Source: Tamarix chinensis
Taxonomy: Eukaryota > Streptophyta > Magnoliopsida > Caryophyllales > Tamaricaceae
Direction of reading: 5' to 3'
Assembly: GCA_030549775.1 (NCBI GenBank)
Contig: CM060175.1
Span: 46,621,915-46,685,914, forward strand
DNA: 64,000 nucleotides
Both the position numbers and the translations under genes were made by a program. The notes under the pieces were generated by a model. It was not told where the DNA came from, ran no database searches, and was given only the letters and a program-made list of their open reading frames with translations. Shown here piece by piece: positions 24,001 to 37,000 of the stretch (position 1 is the first letter of the stretch; each line of letters begins with the position of its first letter).

Positions 24001-24443
24001 CATGAGTAGAGGGTTATGTGTAGGTTTTTGGTGATGGTCAGAATGGGTCTACCTTAACTTGCGGTTGGGGCTTGAGAGCGTGGATATCTGGTGGATTTTA
24101 TACGATCTGTGACAAATCATGGTTTTGGGGTCATGCCCTAACCTTGTCTTAACATAGCCTTGTATTTTTAACTTATCTGTCTTCGTGTATTCGACTTGGT
24201 CGGGGACCGTCGAGGTCCTTCATTGTAAATAATTTTTTAAATATTTATGAAATTTAAGTTACGCACTTTATTTTAAATCAAATATTTTGGTTTAACCTTG
24301 CATTTAATATGGGACAGGTGGTGGATGTTTATCCTATATTAGGTATGGCGGTAACACTTTATTTTTTCTAATAGTGTATGGTATTTTCTACTTTAGTATT
24401 GTTCTAAACAAAATTTTTTATAGTAAAAAATAGGGGTTTTACA
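21080..24443 (+). repeat. Noncoding LTR-like repeat ending GGGGTTTTACA
   Basis: The segment ends at 24443 with TAGGGGTTTTACA, similar to the inverted end of the 9156-14060 unit. Internal landmarks also match that unit in opposite orientation: CTTACTCAGTACATAGTGCAC (two bases into a matching block at 23943), a directional block with GGTCGGGGACCG (24200), and segments with GGGGTAT/GGTAGTTGG (23330-23370). Clusters of ATCGACTAGTTGG-like motifs lie at 21210-21340 and 22500-22790. The left boundary is not seen and may lie in the minisatellite. No coding is recognisable. Confidence 0.35.
22495..22790 (+). repeat. Cluster of (A)CCAATTGACTGGTT-type motifs
   Basis: Near-palindromic motifs such as ACCAATTGACTTGTTAGG, ACCAATTGACAGGTTCC, AGTCAACTGGTTGACCC and AAATCGATCGACTAGTTGG recur about every 20-30 bases. 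Similar clusters are at 21210-21340, 42600-42850, 44090-44190, 54420-54770 and 58150-58205. Confidence 0.65.
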
Positions 24444-26115
24444 TATATATTTTAAATTAAATTAAAGAAATTTTGGTAAATTTTTGATTAAATACCAAAA
24501 TGGTAGTAATTAGATGTTTTTGGGCAAATTGATAAAATATTAGTTACATGACCAATAACTAAAAGGAATTTCAAATTTGGTAAAATTTGAATTAAGTAAC
24601 TTTTGATTAATTTAAAATTAAAATATTGGTGTTATAGTTTTAGTAATTAAATGGCTTTTAACTATTATTTATGTATTTGGTAGCTAAATGGAGTTATGTA
24701 AAAAAATATATGTGAATACAAATCACTTGGAAATTAATTGGTTTAAAAAATAATAATCTACCGTTAAAGCTATTCAGTGATTTGCTGTTATGGAAATTGG
24801 ATGACTTTCTATATAATTATTATACAATATTATACGAGGATGTGACAATCGACAAGAATGAGAATGTAAAAATGAAGATAAAAAGAAAATATAAATGTTA
24901 TTTGTTTGAAAATTACAAAAAAGGTGAGGGAAGAAAATGATAAAAAAAAATATATAAAACACACACACACACACACTATTTATTATTTAAAAAATATAGA
25001 TTCAATCTACTTAAATAAATAAATAAAAGTGAAAAAAAATTCTAAAAATAATATATTAAATTAAATCGTTAGTCAAATTAAAAAAAAGTGTTGGTGTTTT
25101 AGGAAAAGAAAACTACGCTGATGTACCATGTTTTCTTACATCTTGCAATACTGGCGCATTAGGGGGGGTGGGTGGAGCACGTGGCTACATAAAAATGTTT
25201 TAAACCACCATCTCATGCACCATTCTCGTCGCATCATTATCTTCACCATTAGGTGGACATTCTTTGTCTTAACTCTTTTTCCTGTCATGACTTCTGTTCC
25301 ATAAATGAGCTGAATTTTTTAAGTAAATGAATCTAAAATAAAATCTATGTTTGATTTATTTAACTAAATAAATGAGTCGAGCCGAGCCGAGCCGAATTTA
25401 CAAGCTATGGTCATAAAATAAACTGATTTCACTTTTTTAAACTCAAATTCTATTCATTTAACTAAATGAATGAGTTGAATTGATCTTTTAACGAGACGAA
25501 TAAGATCGAATATTGAACTGGCTCAAGTGATTTATAATACAACTCTCAAGTCTCGGACACTCTTCTTCATTCTTTATTATAGTGGCAAATATGGCTATGC
25601 CTCTTTAGATGGAGACCATAGGGATCTGAATTTGATTAATAAACGAATGCAATTATATGTCGTTCATGGAGATCAATGAGCTCAAGTAGAAATTAATGAG
25701 TTGGAATCTTTGATTTTTTTTGTTTGATTTTAGATGATAAAATTAGTTAAAAATTATATCTTACTTTATTAAATTATAATTTCCTTAAAAAAAGTTAGGT
25801 TTTTAGAAATTTTCCACTATTATAGTAGACATGTATTTTTTTTAATTTAAAAATTTTGCAATGGACTAATATAATTATAATTTTGCTATGCTTAATTAGT
25901 TAGGTAGCTTGCAGGGGCACATGCATAGTATGCCATATTAGTTACTACCTCAATGCATACTTTTTTATCTTTGACCTTTTTGTGATTTTGAAGCCTCAAT
26001 TTTGACAATTGCTTCTTTATATATTTATAAATTTTTATGATATATTGGTGTACTTTTTAATTAGAGTTCACTTGATAGCCAAAAATAAGTTAACTAATAT
26101 CTAATTTATATATAC
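24444..26115 (+). repeat. Dispersed repeat, copy 1
   Basis: The first part (24450-24790) has GGTAAATTT.TGATTAAATACCAAA, TTAGATG.TTTTGG and AAATATTAGTTA phrases like 1.8-3.2 kb. A middle block (25120-25250) has TTCTTACATCTTGCA and CACGTGGCTACATAAAAATG. A last block (25886-26100) has TTAGTTAGGTAGCTTGCA, GCACATGCATAGTATGC and TCTTTATATATTTATAAAT. All recur in the same order and orientation at 32.37-39.18 kb. No coding is seen. A (CA)n run lies at 24959-24978. Confidence 0.65.
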
Positions 26116-27276
26116 TTATATTGGTGATGCTATTACTTCTGTGATAAAAGAAGCAATTCCAAATATGCCCTTAAAAAAATAGAAGTGATGACAGTTTTAA
26201 TTGTACATACCAGTAAAGAACTCAAATGAAATAATGGTAGGATAATACAATATAATGACAATGTTATAGTTATCTTTGTTAACAAAGGAAATCTAAAAGG
26301 AAATTGAGTTTTTAGTTCCATTGTCCAAGAGTTGAGATAGTTAAATTTTACTAAAGTAGTTTCATTAGCTCCAGACTTATTATAAAAAACGACTATACTA
26401 TAGTATAGTTAGAATAGGATATTTGAATAAAAAGAAAATCAATTCAATTTCCTTCAATAGATTATGTATCATATATATCCCTTTAATTTTTATTAATAAT
26501 TGAATTTAAATAAATAATAAAGTAATAAAGGCATGTTGATTCTATAAAAGCAAAACTAATTATAATTCATCATAGGCAGGGATGATCATTTGTGTTTTCA
26601 ATGGAGTTAAATACACATGAAGAAAGGAATGTTTAGAGTTACATGTTTGGAATGCAACAAGATTGAACAATCCTATGAAAATTGTAATGCAGGCGAAGAC
26701 TTCTAAATTTTTGGAATATTTATGAAAGAATTCAAAGTCATTTTAAATACTATTTAGAAAATTTGAGAAAAAATTAGCTTTAAATAATTGGATTTTAAAA
26801 ACTATTATGAAGTTATGAACAAATAATTGAAGAAGAATAAATTTAGAATCAAAATCAAAATTAAAATCTCATCTTTCAAAATTTTAGTTCATCAATTTTA
26901 CACTATGGCTCATTTGCTAATTTCAATATAAAAAACTAACTCTTAATTACTCTAAAAATATGGTAAAATCATGATGTAAAAATGTAATTTTTATATTCAA
27001 ATTGAAAAATATTTTATAATATTACTTTTTATAATTATTGCTTAAATGTATTAAAAGATATTAATGATCAAACTTTGTCTTATGTATTCGTAGACAACCA
27101 ATATAGTGAAATGGATGAAGTAGATTTTTTTTTAATTTGTGAAATTCTTCATTATTTTAAATATTTTTTGTAATTTAATTTTTCTTTTATAATTTTATAA
27201 TTTCTTTTTATCATTTTTATACATCTTTCTATATTTAAATTTTATGTCAAAATTATATATATATTTTGAAATTATC
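26116..27276. other. AT-rich noncoding DNA
   Basis: No repeat structure, RNA gene or coding signal was recognised between the dispersed repeat and the 3' end of the leftward LINE. A minus-strand open frame near 26.2 kb has no recognisable features. Confidence 0.5.
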
Positions 27277-27283
27277 TTTTTTT

Positions 27284-28330
27284 AGGTAAATGTTAGCTTT
27301 TCATTTCATTAATTAGGAAACAATACAACCTAAGGACCATAATTCATCTACCAAATGAATACAATTTCTAAACTTAGCCATTCTATGGCCCTAAAAGAAT
27401 TTATGGGATATGCTAGTAGCTATAGATTTAAGCATTGCATTGCAATTGTATATAAGGTCATTAAATACCTCATTGTTCCTTGCCTTCTAGATTTCATAAA
27501 TTGAAGTGATAAACAATCCCCTTCAGAGCCTCATTTTATACTTTAAACAACCTTGTGTGAATGTAAGCTCTTGTAGTAAACCGCTCCATATGAGGTTAGC
27601 TTCTCTACTTCTCATATAACACCTTAAAGTGCATAGGGCTCCCCCATGATTGGGCAATGCACAAAGAGATGACAAATGGATTCATGTTCACTACAGAACT
27701 CACATTGTTGATTAGGTATGGATGTGTACTTATTGATTCTATCTTTTATTGCCAAATGCCCAACAACAACAAGCCAAGTAATGAACTAGTGAGTTGGAGG
27801 TGCTGGGTTTTGCCAAATGGTACTACACCATTGTGCTCTTGGGCCTCGATGCCTTAAGTTATTATACATATTTTTAATGTTATAGTATACATCTTATGAT
27901 TAAGTGGTAATGAAAGGTATAAGGGATGATCTTAACTTTAGAATGCTCCTTAATGGCCAAGATGCTACTGTCAGTACCTCAAGATCCCAAATGGAACCTT
28001 GTTTTATGAACTTGTTATGGATCCATTTAATCCATAGCGTGTCTTTTTTGTTAGCCAAATTCCAAAGACACTTTCCAAGAACCGCTTCATTCCAAATGCA
28101 TATATTGATGATGTCAATCCCCCTTCATTCATAGTCAAACAACAAGAAGACCAAGCTATAGGTGCCTTATGACTAAAATTGGTGCTGCAGTCCATAAAAA
28201 ATTGCAGCAAGTTATAATGAGTTGGGATAAGACTTTCCATAGCAGTATAAAGACTTGGCTCCAATACATTTGGATGCCAAATATGACCTACTTCAAAAGC
28301 TATAATCTTTCTAGATAGGATAACATTTTG
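27284..28330 (-). pseudogene. LINE ORF2 C-terminal part, RVT zinc-binding remnant and 3' UTR
   Basis: Short decayed frames follow the RT, ending in a region with CIAQSWGSPMHFKVLYE, and then the 3' UTR. Stops are frequent. The plus-strand open frames here (27657-28134) are antisense shadows. Confidence 0.5.
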
Positions 28331-29500
28331 GTAGCCTAGTGGTTCATTCGATTTAGGACCTTAGTAGTGAGAATGGACATATAGTGGTAATTTAGTAGGG
28401 TATCTACAACTACTACTCCCAAGTACTTGAAGGGGAATGTACCTTGAGAGAAGTTGAGATACTGGAGAATAATTTCTCTATTCAATTGTGAGACTCCTCC
28501 AAGGAAAATAGAGCTTTTATTTGAATTGATTCTTATCCCTGATATATGAGAGAAGACATGAAAGTTGGTCATAAGGCATTGCATTAAATGAATATCACCA
28601 TGAAAAAAGAGGAGCATGTCATCTACTAATGAAAGATTCATAATTTTCAAGTTCTTGCATTAGGGGTGACTTTTAAATCAAGGTTCATGCTAGAGGGTCT
28701 TTATTAACCTCGTGAAGTATTCAATAATAATGACAAAGAGGAAATGAGAGAGGGGATCGCCTTGCCTCAAACCCCTTTTCCATTCAATTAGATCTAAAAG
28801 AGTACCATTTAGGTTGTTGGAGTATCTGACATTGGAAACACACACCATAATCACCTTCACTATATGAGGTGGAAAGTGAAGTGTTAGCATTACCTTTTCA
28901 AGGAAATCCCATTGAACAGAGTCATATGCCTTGCCTATAAATCAATTTTCACCATATATCTGGGAGAGTTGTTTCTTCCTTCCATATAATCTCACTAGTT
29001 CATGTCCCAAAAAGATATTTTCTGCAATTGACCTTCCCTTAATAAAGGTAGATTGTGAAAGATCAATAAACTCAGGCAGTATCTATTGGAGTCTAGAGGT
29101 TATAATCATATACAAGACTTATTAGCAGGCTATAGATCTGAAATCTCTAACATTTTTAGCATTGGTCACTTTAGGGATGAGAATAATTAAATTATAAATA
29201 ATTAAGTTTGGTAATCTAGCACTGAGAAAAGATTCATTCAAGGTCTTCCATATATCATCGCACATCATGTCCTAGGATGTTTTAAAGAAACAAGATGTGA
29301 AGCCATCAAGGCCTAGTGCTTTTAAATCTCCTATAGCAAATATAGCATCTTTAACCTTATATTTGGTTAGAGGTTCCACAAGGATGTGTTAGTGAGCAGG
29401 TGAGAGGATAGGACCTTGATCCAGCACCTGTTGCGATAGCTTAACACTTTGGGTGCCTTGTTGTCTTAGAATGTGGGTATAATAGTCCCTAAAGGCCTTC
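28330..29500 (-). pseudogene. LINE ORF2 reverse transcriptase remnant
   Basis: In order: a DAIFAIGDLKALGLDGF motif (~29355), a TFIKGRSIAENI motif (~29025), KAYDSVQWDFLE (~28915), KRGLRQGDPLSHFLF (~28775) and the catalytic LSLVDDMLLF (~28630; family F/Y-A-D-D), then KYLGVVV. All five lie in the right order for an L1 RT. The catalytic Asp pair is kept, but stops separate the pieces. Confidence 0.85.
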
Positions 29501-29857
29501 AAAATAAGATTTTAATTTGTGATCCATTCTCCATTATCCCCTTTGATTCTAGTGGGTAGGCTTTTATTTTGCTAGGCTTTCATTACGGCAAAAGAAGAAG
29601 TGAGTGTTAGCATATCCCTCATTTACCCAATGAGCAACAACTTTCTACCTAAGGAAGCTTTCCTTACACTAGGAAATATGTTCATGCAGTTGTAAGGCAT
29701 CTCTTTCTTTTTATTGTATTTCAAGGTCAGAAGGATTAGATCTTAGTGCATGTTGAATCATACTAAGGGTCTATTTTTGTGCTGCAACTCTCTCAGTCAT
29801 ATTTTTGTAATGTGAGGCATTCAACTGTCTGAAACTTAATTTTAGGGTAAAGATGTT

Positions 29858-30655
29858 TTACTTTAGCTTTGCATTTGTTGTGCCAGCATAAGGTTGATAC
29901 CAAACATCAGACACAATCTTTAAGAAGTTTTGATCTTTATAGCACATATTAAAGAACTTGAATGGCTTCTTCTTTGAGATGGTTGTTTGCTGAAAGGTGA
30001 GGAAGGATGCACAGTGATCATAGATGGGTTCTTCTTTGAAAACAACAATTATGGAAAGGAAGATGCCAAGCCAACTAAAGTTTACTAGTGCCCTGTCAAG
30101 TTTACACATGATTAATTCTTCTCCTAGTCTTTTGTTGCACCATGTAAACATAGGACCTAAGAAGGGAATTTCATGGAGTACAAGTTGATGCAGATAAGTT
30201 CTAAAGTCAATGGCATCCTGCTTATTAGGAGCATCCCCTTGAAATTTCTTCTTTAATTCAAGAACAACATTAAAGTCACCCATAATAATCCATGAGTTAG
30301 AAAGAACATTGTGGTTCAAGAGCCAGTCCCATAGTTCTTTTCAACCATTGCTAGTGTTGTATGCATAGATGAAAGTTACATAGAAAGATGTTCCATCTGA
30401 AGATAAGGCATTGACAAGTGAGGCTTGAGCCTAAAATAAGATGAGAGTAACTTTCCATCTAGTAGTATCCGACCGTTATCATAGTAAGAATAATTATCTA
30501 AAATTCCCCAACCCGGGAACATTTTTTCCTTAATACTTATGGCCTTAGTAGGTTTATTATTATTTCTAAAAGGCTAAGAAAGGACAAATTATTGGTTCTT
30601 TACCACTTTACTACTTCTTTTTATTTATGAGATTTATTTAAACCTCTAACATTGA
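29858..30655 (-). pseudogene. LINE ORF2 endonuclease (APE-type) remnant
   Basis: The region begins with NVRGLNKSHK (~30650) and continues to the clear segment from 30319: WIIMGDFNVVLE, then GPMFTWCNKR, then CKLDRALVN, then a DH pair (IYDHCASF). GDFN, the FTW(C/S)N motif and KLDR are signature elements of the L1 endonuclease, which nicks target DNA to prime reverse transcription. The last 153 codons are open; the start is broken by several stops. Confidence 0.8.
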
Positions 30656-31964
30656 TGTGGGAGATCGGTGAGTTGAGTGGTGTAGTGAGTATCCTCCCCT
30701 ATCTATTTCCTTACCATGTAGGGGTCGATCTTCTTCTAAAAAGGACAATGCATCAATCTAATTATCTTGTTGTATTCCATCAACTGTACTTCCATCTTTT
30801 TGAATACTTGACTTGGAAGTTGTACCATCTCTTTTTTGCCCTACTATCCTCCTCCAAGTGGTGTTTGGCCTTCTATTAGGGTTATAAGCAGTAGGTATGT
30901 AGGGATGTCTAACATGTGCAATGTTGTTCTATTTAGGTGGGTTCTCTTGAGCTTTAGGTTGTGGGCTCCTCTTTGGGTAAGTTGAGGTGTTATGTCCTAA
31001 CCAGTCACAGTCGAATCAATATGCTAGCTTCCACTCATATTTTATTAACTAGGTTAAGGTATCACCATCAGGATCAAGGATTTCAACCTTATCCAAGCAC
31101 TTCTTAGTGACATCTACTTCAATAAGTAGTCTGGTATAGGATATTCTCTCTCATCTTAGCGTAATTGCATCCACATGAATTGACCGTCCTATTGCACTTA
31201 CAATCCTATCGAGAGAGTTAGTCTATAGAGGAAGAAATTGGAATTTCTCCTTGATGAACTAAAATTTCCTATGCTATGATTTGAGAATGAAGGACCTGTT
31301 TGCATAGGTCCATTAAGGGTAGGATAAAATCCAATCATGATCCGTAGTTGATACCCATTTGGATATTATAAAGTCATCATCATGTAGCAAGAACTTGGGG
31401 GGTTTACTTTAGCCCATTGCATTTTAACAAATCTTTGCATTTGCCCCAATGTAGGTTGAAACCCGATTATAAAACCCATAATGGCAAATTGCCAATCACC
31501 AGAAGATCATTCGATCTCTTCTTTCTAAATCTCAATTCGCTAGGAGTTTCCATTAGGGGTGGGAGGTATATACGACTGTGACTATCCCGATTGGAGGGAT
31601 TGGTCGCCTGTGACCACATCCCTCCAATTCATAGGTTTCTCTAAGGTATCAATCTCTTCTATTGGATTCTCATATTGATAAATGTTAGTCTCTGCCTGAT
31701 CTAGTGCTAGCGAGATATCTAAGGGTTGTGAATTGTTGTTCTTCTCATACTGATTTGGATTAAACACATGAGAGTTTGTATCCTCTCTAGGGTTGGATGC
31801 AATAAGGGATTCTTTCTCAAGAACTTCCTTCGATACTGACATTTTTTGGTGTTGCTCGATGCTTCTGGAGATCCAATTTCACAGGAAATGGGTTTCACAA
31901 AAGCAACTGCCTTGCCTTTCACTCTCTTCTTTGCAAACCCAGCACACCTCCTCGTGTGAGCCAT
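30640..31964 (-). pseudogene. LINE ORF1 (gag-like, DUF4283/zinc-knuckle) remnant
   Basis: ORF1 of plant L1 LINEs encodes an RNA-binding protein that packages the LINE transcript. This copy starts MAHTRRCAGF and shifts frame near 31840 into MSVSKEVLEK..., ending WRDVVTGDQSLQSG at 31582. Beyond it, broken frames carry a DUF4283-like segment (KFLLHDDDFIISKW...SIHVDAITLR...YTRLLIEVDVTKKCLDKVEI) and a damaged zinc knuckle (FDCDWLGHNTSTYPK) in which the last cysteine has become Tyr. Identification is by the order of these landmarks. Confidence 0.65.
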
Positions 31965-31975
31965 TAACCTTTAAT

Positions 31976-32370
31976 TTAAAGCATGTAATGGATTTTAACA
32001 TATCCATAAATTATTAAAAATATTGATAATATCAATATAACCATTTTCATTATATTTAATATTTACTTTATTAAAAAAATGCAAGAGATATTTGCAATTT
32101 TATTTCTTAATGTTTCATCTAAGAGAATTTTTCATACCATTTAATAATCTTATGGACATATAAACTATGAATATAATATTTTTTTAAATTTATTCAAACA
32201 ATGATGAAAGAATTTGTTCTATTCAATTAATTTAAAAAAAAATCTTAAATTAATAAAATTATCATCTTTTCACCATAAAGAGAGATCTAGATCTATTGAC
32301 TCACACGAAATAAAATACATATGTGTGTAGGCATGCATATCAATCATATCTTTTTTTTTATAATAATATT
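31976..32370. other. AT-rich spacer between the two LINEs
   Basis: No repeat or coding signal was recognised. It separates two head-to-head LINEs. Confidence 0.5.
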
Positions 32371-32686
32371 CCTTATGTTGGAAAATTTTGAATTAAATAC
32401 AAAAGTAATATTTATAGTAATAAGGTGACTTTTGTAAATTCATAAAGTATTAGTTAGGTGACCTATAATTAAATTAAGTTTGTTAAATTTTTGATGTGAA
32501 TGCAAATTAAGTGGTAATTAATTGGTTTAAAAAAAGTTAATCTACTGTTTAAATAACTCATTGATTAACCATTATGGCAATTGGATCAACTCGCTCTTGG
32601 TAAATTTTGAATTATAAATTGATTAACCACTATTAAAATTCATATAATATTAATTATGTGATAGGTAACTAAATTTAGTTGGTAAA
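32371..32686 (+). repeat. Dispersed repeat, copy 2, left of LINE insertion
   Basis: GAATTAAATACAAAAGTAAT, GGTGACTTTTGTAAATTCAT, AAGTATTAGTTAGGTGACC and ATTAACCACTATTAAAATTC follow the order in copy 1 (24.45-24.79 kb) and in 2.87-3.23 kb. The repeat breaks at AAATTTAGTTGGTAAA (32671-32686), the left target duplication of the LINE. Confidence 0.7.
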
Positions 32687-32789
32687 AATAATCAATTTAG
32701 AAACATCTTAAATCCCGATTGAATATTCATACCCCAATTGCTACGTGCCTCATGCGTGGTGATTTTCTTCGATCTCGTTCCTGGCCATT

Positions 32790-34085
32790 ATGGCTAGAAA
32801 CAAACACCAGACCAAGCCATCTCCACCGGTGACGACCCCCTCCAAGACTGATGGTGGTGACCCTACGTCTAAACTATCATGTCCTGATGCTATTAGTGTT
32901 ACTCAAGGTACATCGGAGGATGTTGTTCGTCAGATTTTGTCTTCTCCGATTGAACCTTCGTTGAACGTGAATGCTCAATCAAACAATGTGGCTTCTACCA
33001 GTCCCGTAGTTACCCCTATGGCTGACATTGTTTCCCCGATTGCTAAACCCTAGATCGTGAGCTGGAAAGGTATGTTGATGCAGAATCGACGAGAAAAATC
33101 AGTGCTGAATTTGACCTATACTCCGCCTGTGATCGAAAATGGGGAAACGAAGGTGTTATTATAGAGAACAGAAATTGAGACAGAGGAATGCCAATGGGAG
33201 CATACTTTGATTGGAATGGTGGCTGGGTTTCAACCGTCTTATGCTCAAATCTATAAGTATGTTGCTGATATGTGGAAGGAGGTTGCTGCTCCAACGATCT
33301 ATCATCATAAGCAGGGATTCTTCCTTTTTATATTTTGAATCTCCTCACGAATGTCTTACCATTTTGGAGAAGCCCTTTTGGTCCTTTGGAGTTCATCCAC
33401 TTATTCTCAGATGATGGAATCCTAATGTGTCGTTTGATGATACAGAGTGGAGGAGAATGCCACTATAGGTCACCCTACTAGGCCTGCCTTTAGCCCAGTG
33501 GTCAGCTTACTCATTGAGTAGGATTGGGAGTTGTTTAGGAGTTCCTATATGTGCGGATATGATTAATGCTACCCGTAGTCGCATATCTTACCCACGTATC
33601 CTGGTTGAAATTGATGCAAGATTGCCCCCAGTGGATTGTATCACCATTGACTCAGGGACTGTCACTCAAAAACAAAAAGTTTGCTATGATTGGCGTCCTT
33701 ACTTTTGCACCAAGTGTGATAAGCTTGGTTATGATACGTCTCAATGTAGAATGGGAGTTCCTAAGATGGGGGACAATACTGGAGACCTCAGCAAGGTCAA
33801 TCTAAGCATCCATTGAATCATAATTCACGTCCTGTTGATTCCAATCCAACAATTCCTCAACAAAAATCACCTACTGAACACCTGAGTGTCCAGGTTCTAA
33901 CTATGGTCACTGAAAAGTTCACTGGAGATCTCCATCATCTAGGAAAGGGGAAAAGGTTAAGGACAGATCCAATTACTTCCATAGGTGCATCTGCTGACCT
34001 CTTTCAATTTCCACCCAATGAAATTGAAAGAGGAAAAGTGGGTATTGTAAGGGGAGAAGTAGGGACTTTTTCCACTATTACTTAA
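32790..34085 (+). pseudogene. LINE ORF1 (DUF4283 and zinc knuckle)
   Basis: The protein starts MARNKHQTKPSPP, a Pro/Ser/Thr-rich head typical of plant LINE gag proteins. A stop at 33051 (probably Gln to stop) is followed by VSWKGMLMQN. The DUF4283-like region covers WEHTLIGMVAGFQPSYAQIY, FLFYFESPHE, WSFGVHPLILR, GLPLAQWSAY, LSRIGSCLGVPICADMINAT, PRILVEIDARLPP and YDWRPYFCTKC. The zinc knuckle CTKCDKLGYDTSQC has Tyr in place of the His. At least three frame breaks (near 33160, 33330 and 33775) interrupt it. It ends TAA at 34083-34085, overlapping the ORF2 start. Confidence 0.85.
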
Positions 34086-37000
34086 TGAAACTTGCTATTT
34101 GGAACATTAGGGGAGTTAATTCTCCTCTTAAATAGAAATCTTTGTGTAAATATTTGAGACTTAATTCCTTTTCAGTTTTGGCTTTACTTGAAACTAGGAT
34201 TAAATTGAATAAAGTTGGTGTTTCTTAGAAGCGGTTTGCTCCTTCTTTCTCTTGTTACTCAAATCTCCATTCTCATTATAATGGTAGAATTATGGTGCTG
34301 TGGAATCCTGGAAACGTGACTATTACAGTTATTGAGGAGGCTGAGTAATACTTACACTGCATTGTGAATCTGCTTATAAACAATGCTTCTATTTTTGTTA
34401 CTTTTGTTTATGCTTTCAATTCAGGAGTCAATAGAAGAAGTGTTTGGAATGGTCTTTACCTGCTTAGTTAGAGGGTTTCGGGTCCTTGGCTGGTTATAGG
34501 TGATTTTAATATAATTTTGTCAGTAGATGAGAAGCGAGGAGGTATTATTCATCATAGTGATATGGATGAGTTTGTAAATTATATATAGATATGTGGACTG
34601 GGGGAAATTAAAGCATCTGGCCCTAAGTTCACTTGGTGTAACCAAAAAGATCCACCTAATAGGGTTGAGTGTAAGCTCAATAGAGGATTAGGTAACTGTC
34701 ATTGGTTTGACCAGTATTCACATATCAATATTCAGTCAACTCCACACTACCTCTCTAATCACAGCTGCCTGGTGCTTTGTCTTCATCAGTCTTACTTGTA
34801 GGGACCTAGACCTTTTTGGTTTTGTAACTTTTGGACAACACATGACTCTTTTCTTACTATGGTTAAATCTGTGTGGGAAACTCTTGTTGAAGGTTCTAAG
34901 TAATTTTAGGTGATGGAGAAATTGAAGATGTTGAAAGCTGAACTGAAACGCTTCAATACAATTTATTTTGGCCACGTGAGTAAAGAGATTGAGTCAACGT
35001 CCAACAATTGGCATTAGATACAAATACAGCTCCAGAATGAACCTACTAATCCTGAGTTAGTTGCTAAAGAGAAACAATGCGGAGACATTTGGTGGAAGAA
35101 ATTGAGAATTGAGGAGAGTTACTTGCAGCAAAAATCCAAAATTAGTTATGTTTCTCTGAGAGATGCAAACAATGCCTTTTTCCATGCTAAATTGAAAGAG
35201 AGAAATCACAAAAACTCTCTCTCAACTTCAGGATGCAAATGGCCAGAAGCTTACTAGTTGGGCGGATATTGAAATTGAAGTTACTATATTTTATGTGGGC
35301 TTGTTAGGTTCAGCCTCTTCTCTCTATCAGGCACATAACTTGCTTATCATAAAAGATGGACCCTTATTATCTCAAACCAGCCGCCAATACTTGATCCACG
35401 ATATTTCTAAACAAGAAGTAAACAATGCAGTCTTTAGCATGGGAGATTTGAAAGCACCTAGTCCAGATGGTTTCAACCCCCATTTCTTCAAGAAGGCATG
35501 GTGCATTGTGGGTGATGATTTATATGTTGCTATGCAATAGTTCTGGAACTCTGGGTTTTTGTTGAAGGCTTTTAACTCTACGGCTATCCACCTACTTCCT
35601 AAAGTGAAGAATGCAACACACATCACTGATTATAGACCCGTTGCTTGTTGCAATGTGGTCTATAAAATCGTTTCAAAAGTACTGACCAACAGACTAACTA
35701 ATGTGCTAAATGAACTGATTGACCATTCATAATCAGCTTTTGTGCCAGGACGTTGGATTAGTGATAATGTTATGTTAGCCTAGGAGCTCCTAAGGAATTA
35801 TTACCGAAAAGGCATTAGTCTATGAATGATGATGAAGATTGACATCAAGAAGGCCTATGATTCCCTGAATTGGCATTTCCTCAAAGCATTACTTTTAGGG
35901 TATAGTTTTCCAATTCATTATATGCACTTAATAATGCAATGTGTTACAGCTATTTCCTACTCTATTGTGCTGCAAAGGACTCTTTGTAAACCTTTTATGG
36001 GGATGAAGGGCTTGAGACAAAGTGACCCCCTTTCCCCTATATTTTTGTTTTAGCCATGGTGTACCTAAGTAGATCTATGAAGATTTTATGGAACCATCCC
36101 AACTTTAAAGGGCACCCTACATGCAAAGCAAATCAGTTGATCTCGATCATGTTTTCAGACGACTTGCTCTTGTGTTGCAAGAGCCATGTACCCTTTGTTG
36201 CTCTTTTGCAGGACAAACTTACATATTTTGTTGCTTGCTCCAGAATTCATTCAAGTCACACCAAAAGTAATGTTTATTTTGTTGGGACTCACGATGAGAT
36301 GAAATCTCAGATTTTAGACTTATTGTAGTTCCAAGAGGGCCAGTTCCCTCTAAAGTACCTGGGAGTCCCTCTTAACAGCTCCTCCTTATCTGTTAACCAG
36401 TACCAACCTCTTATTGAGAGGATCCTAGCTAGACTTAACTCTTGGACTTTAAAATATTTGAGCTATGCTGGTAATATTAAAGTCTTGAAGGCTATTATAT
36501 TAAGCATTGCTAACTATTGGATGCATATTTTTCTTCTCCCCAATTCTATTATGTATTAGCTCAATTCTCTTTGTAGGAGGTTCCTATGGGAAAATCTCGA
36601 TCCCAATAGGAAGAGAGCTCCTATTTCTTGGCTGAATATTTGTTTGCACAAACAGGAAGGCGGGTTGGATTTGGTTCAACTTGGAGCCTGGAACAAGGCT
36701 TGCCTTGCTAAACATTTATGGCGGCTAATGGAGAACAAGGAGAGCTTATGGGTGAAATGGATCCATGGAAGGTGTATAGGGTTGACTACAACTGCAACTG
36801 TTGAGCTAAAAATTGATTCCTCCTGGATGTTTAAGAGTATAATGAAGATTTGTGATTTGGGTTTAGAGTTGAGTCAATATAGTTATGACTTAAAATTTTA
36901 TGTAGGAAGAGCTTACCATGCTCTTAGATACAGAGCTCCTCCAGTCCCATGGTATCAACTAGTATGGTGTCATTTTGGTTTACCTCGATAGAAGGTGTCT

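Larger units (their letters stand above)
27277..31975 (-). mobile_element. Degenerate L1-type plant LINE (leftward)
   Basis: Read on the minus strand the element has a gag-like ORF1 (from ATG 31964), an ORF2 with endonuclease (~30655-29860), reverse transcriptase (~29400-28330) and an RVT zinc-binding tail (~27750-27550), and a 3' end CATTTACCTAAAAAAAG with its A-run at 27277-27283. The 3' end resembles that of the rightward LINE (TTTACTTACCAAAAAAA). Many stops and frameshifts interrupt all frames. No convincing target duplication was found, so the 5' boundary is approximate and the element may be 5' truncated close to ORF1. Confidence 0.85.

Noticed and set aside
27240..32060. Target duplication of the leftward LINE
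   Set aside because: Only short AT-rich matches (AAATTAT) were found between the flank at 27262-27276 and 31970-32060, not above chance.
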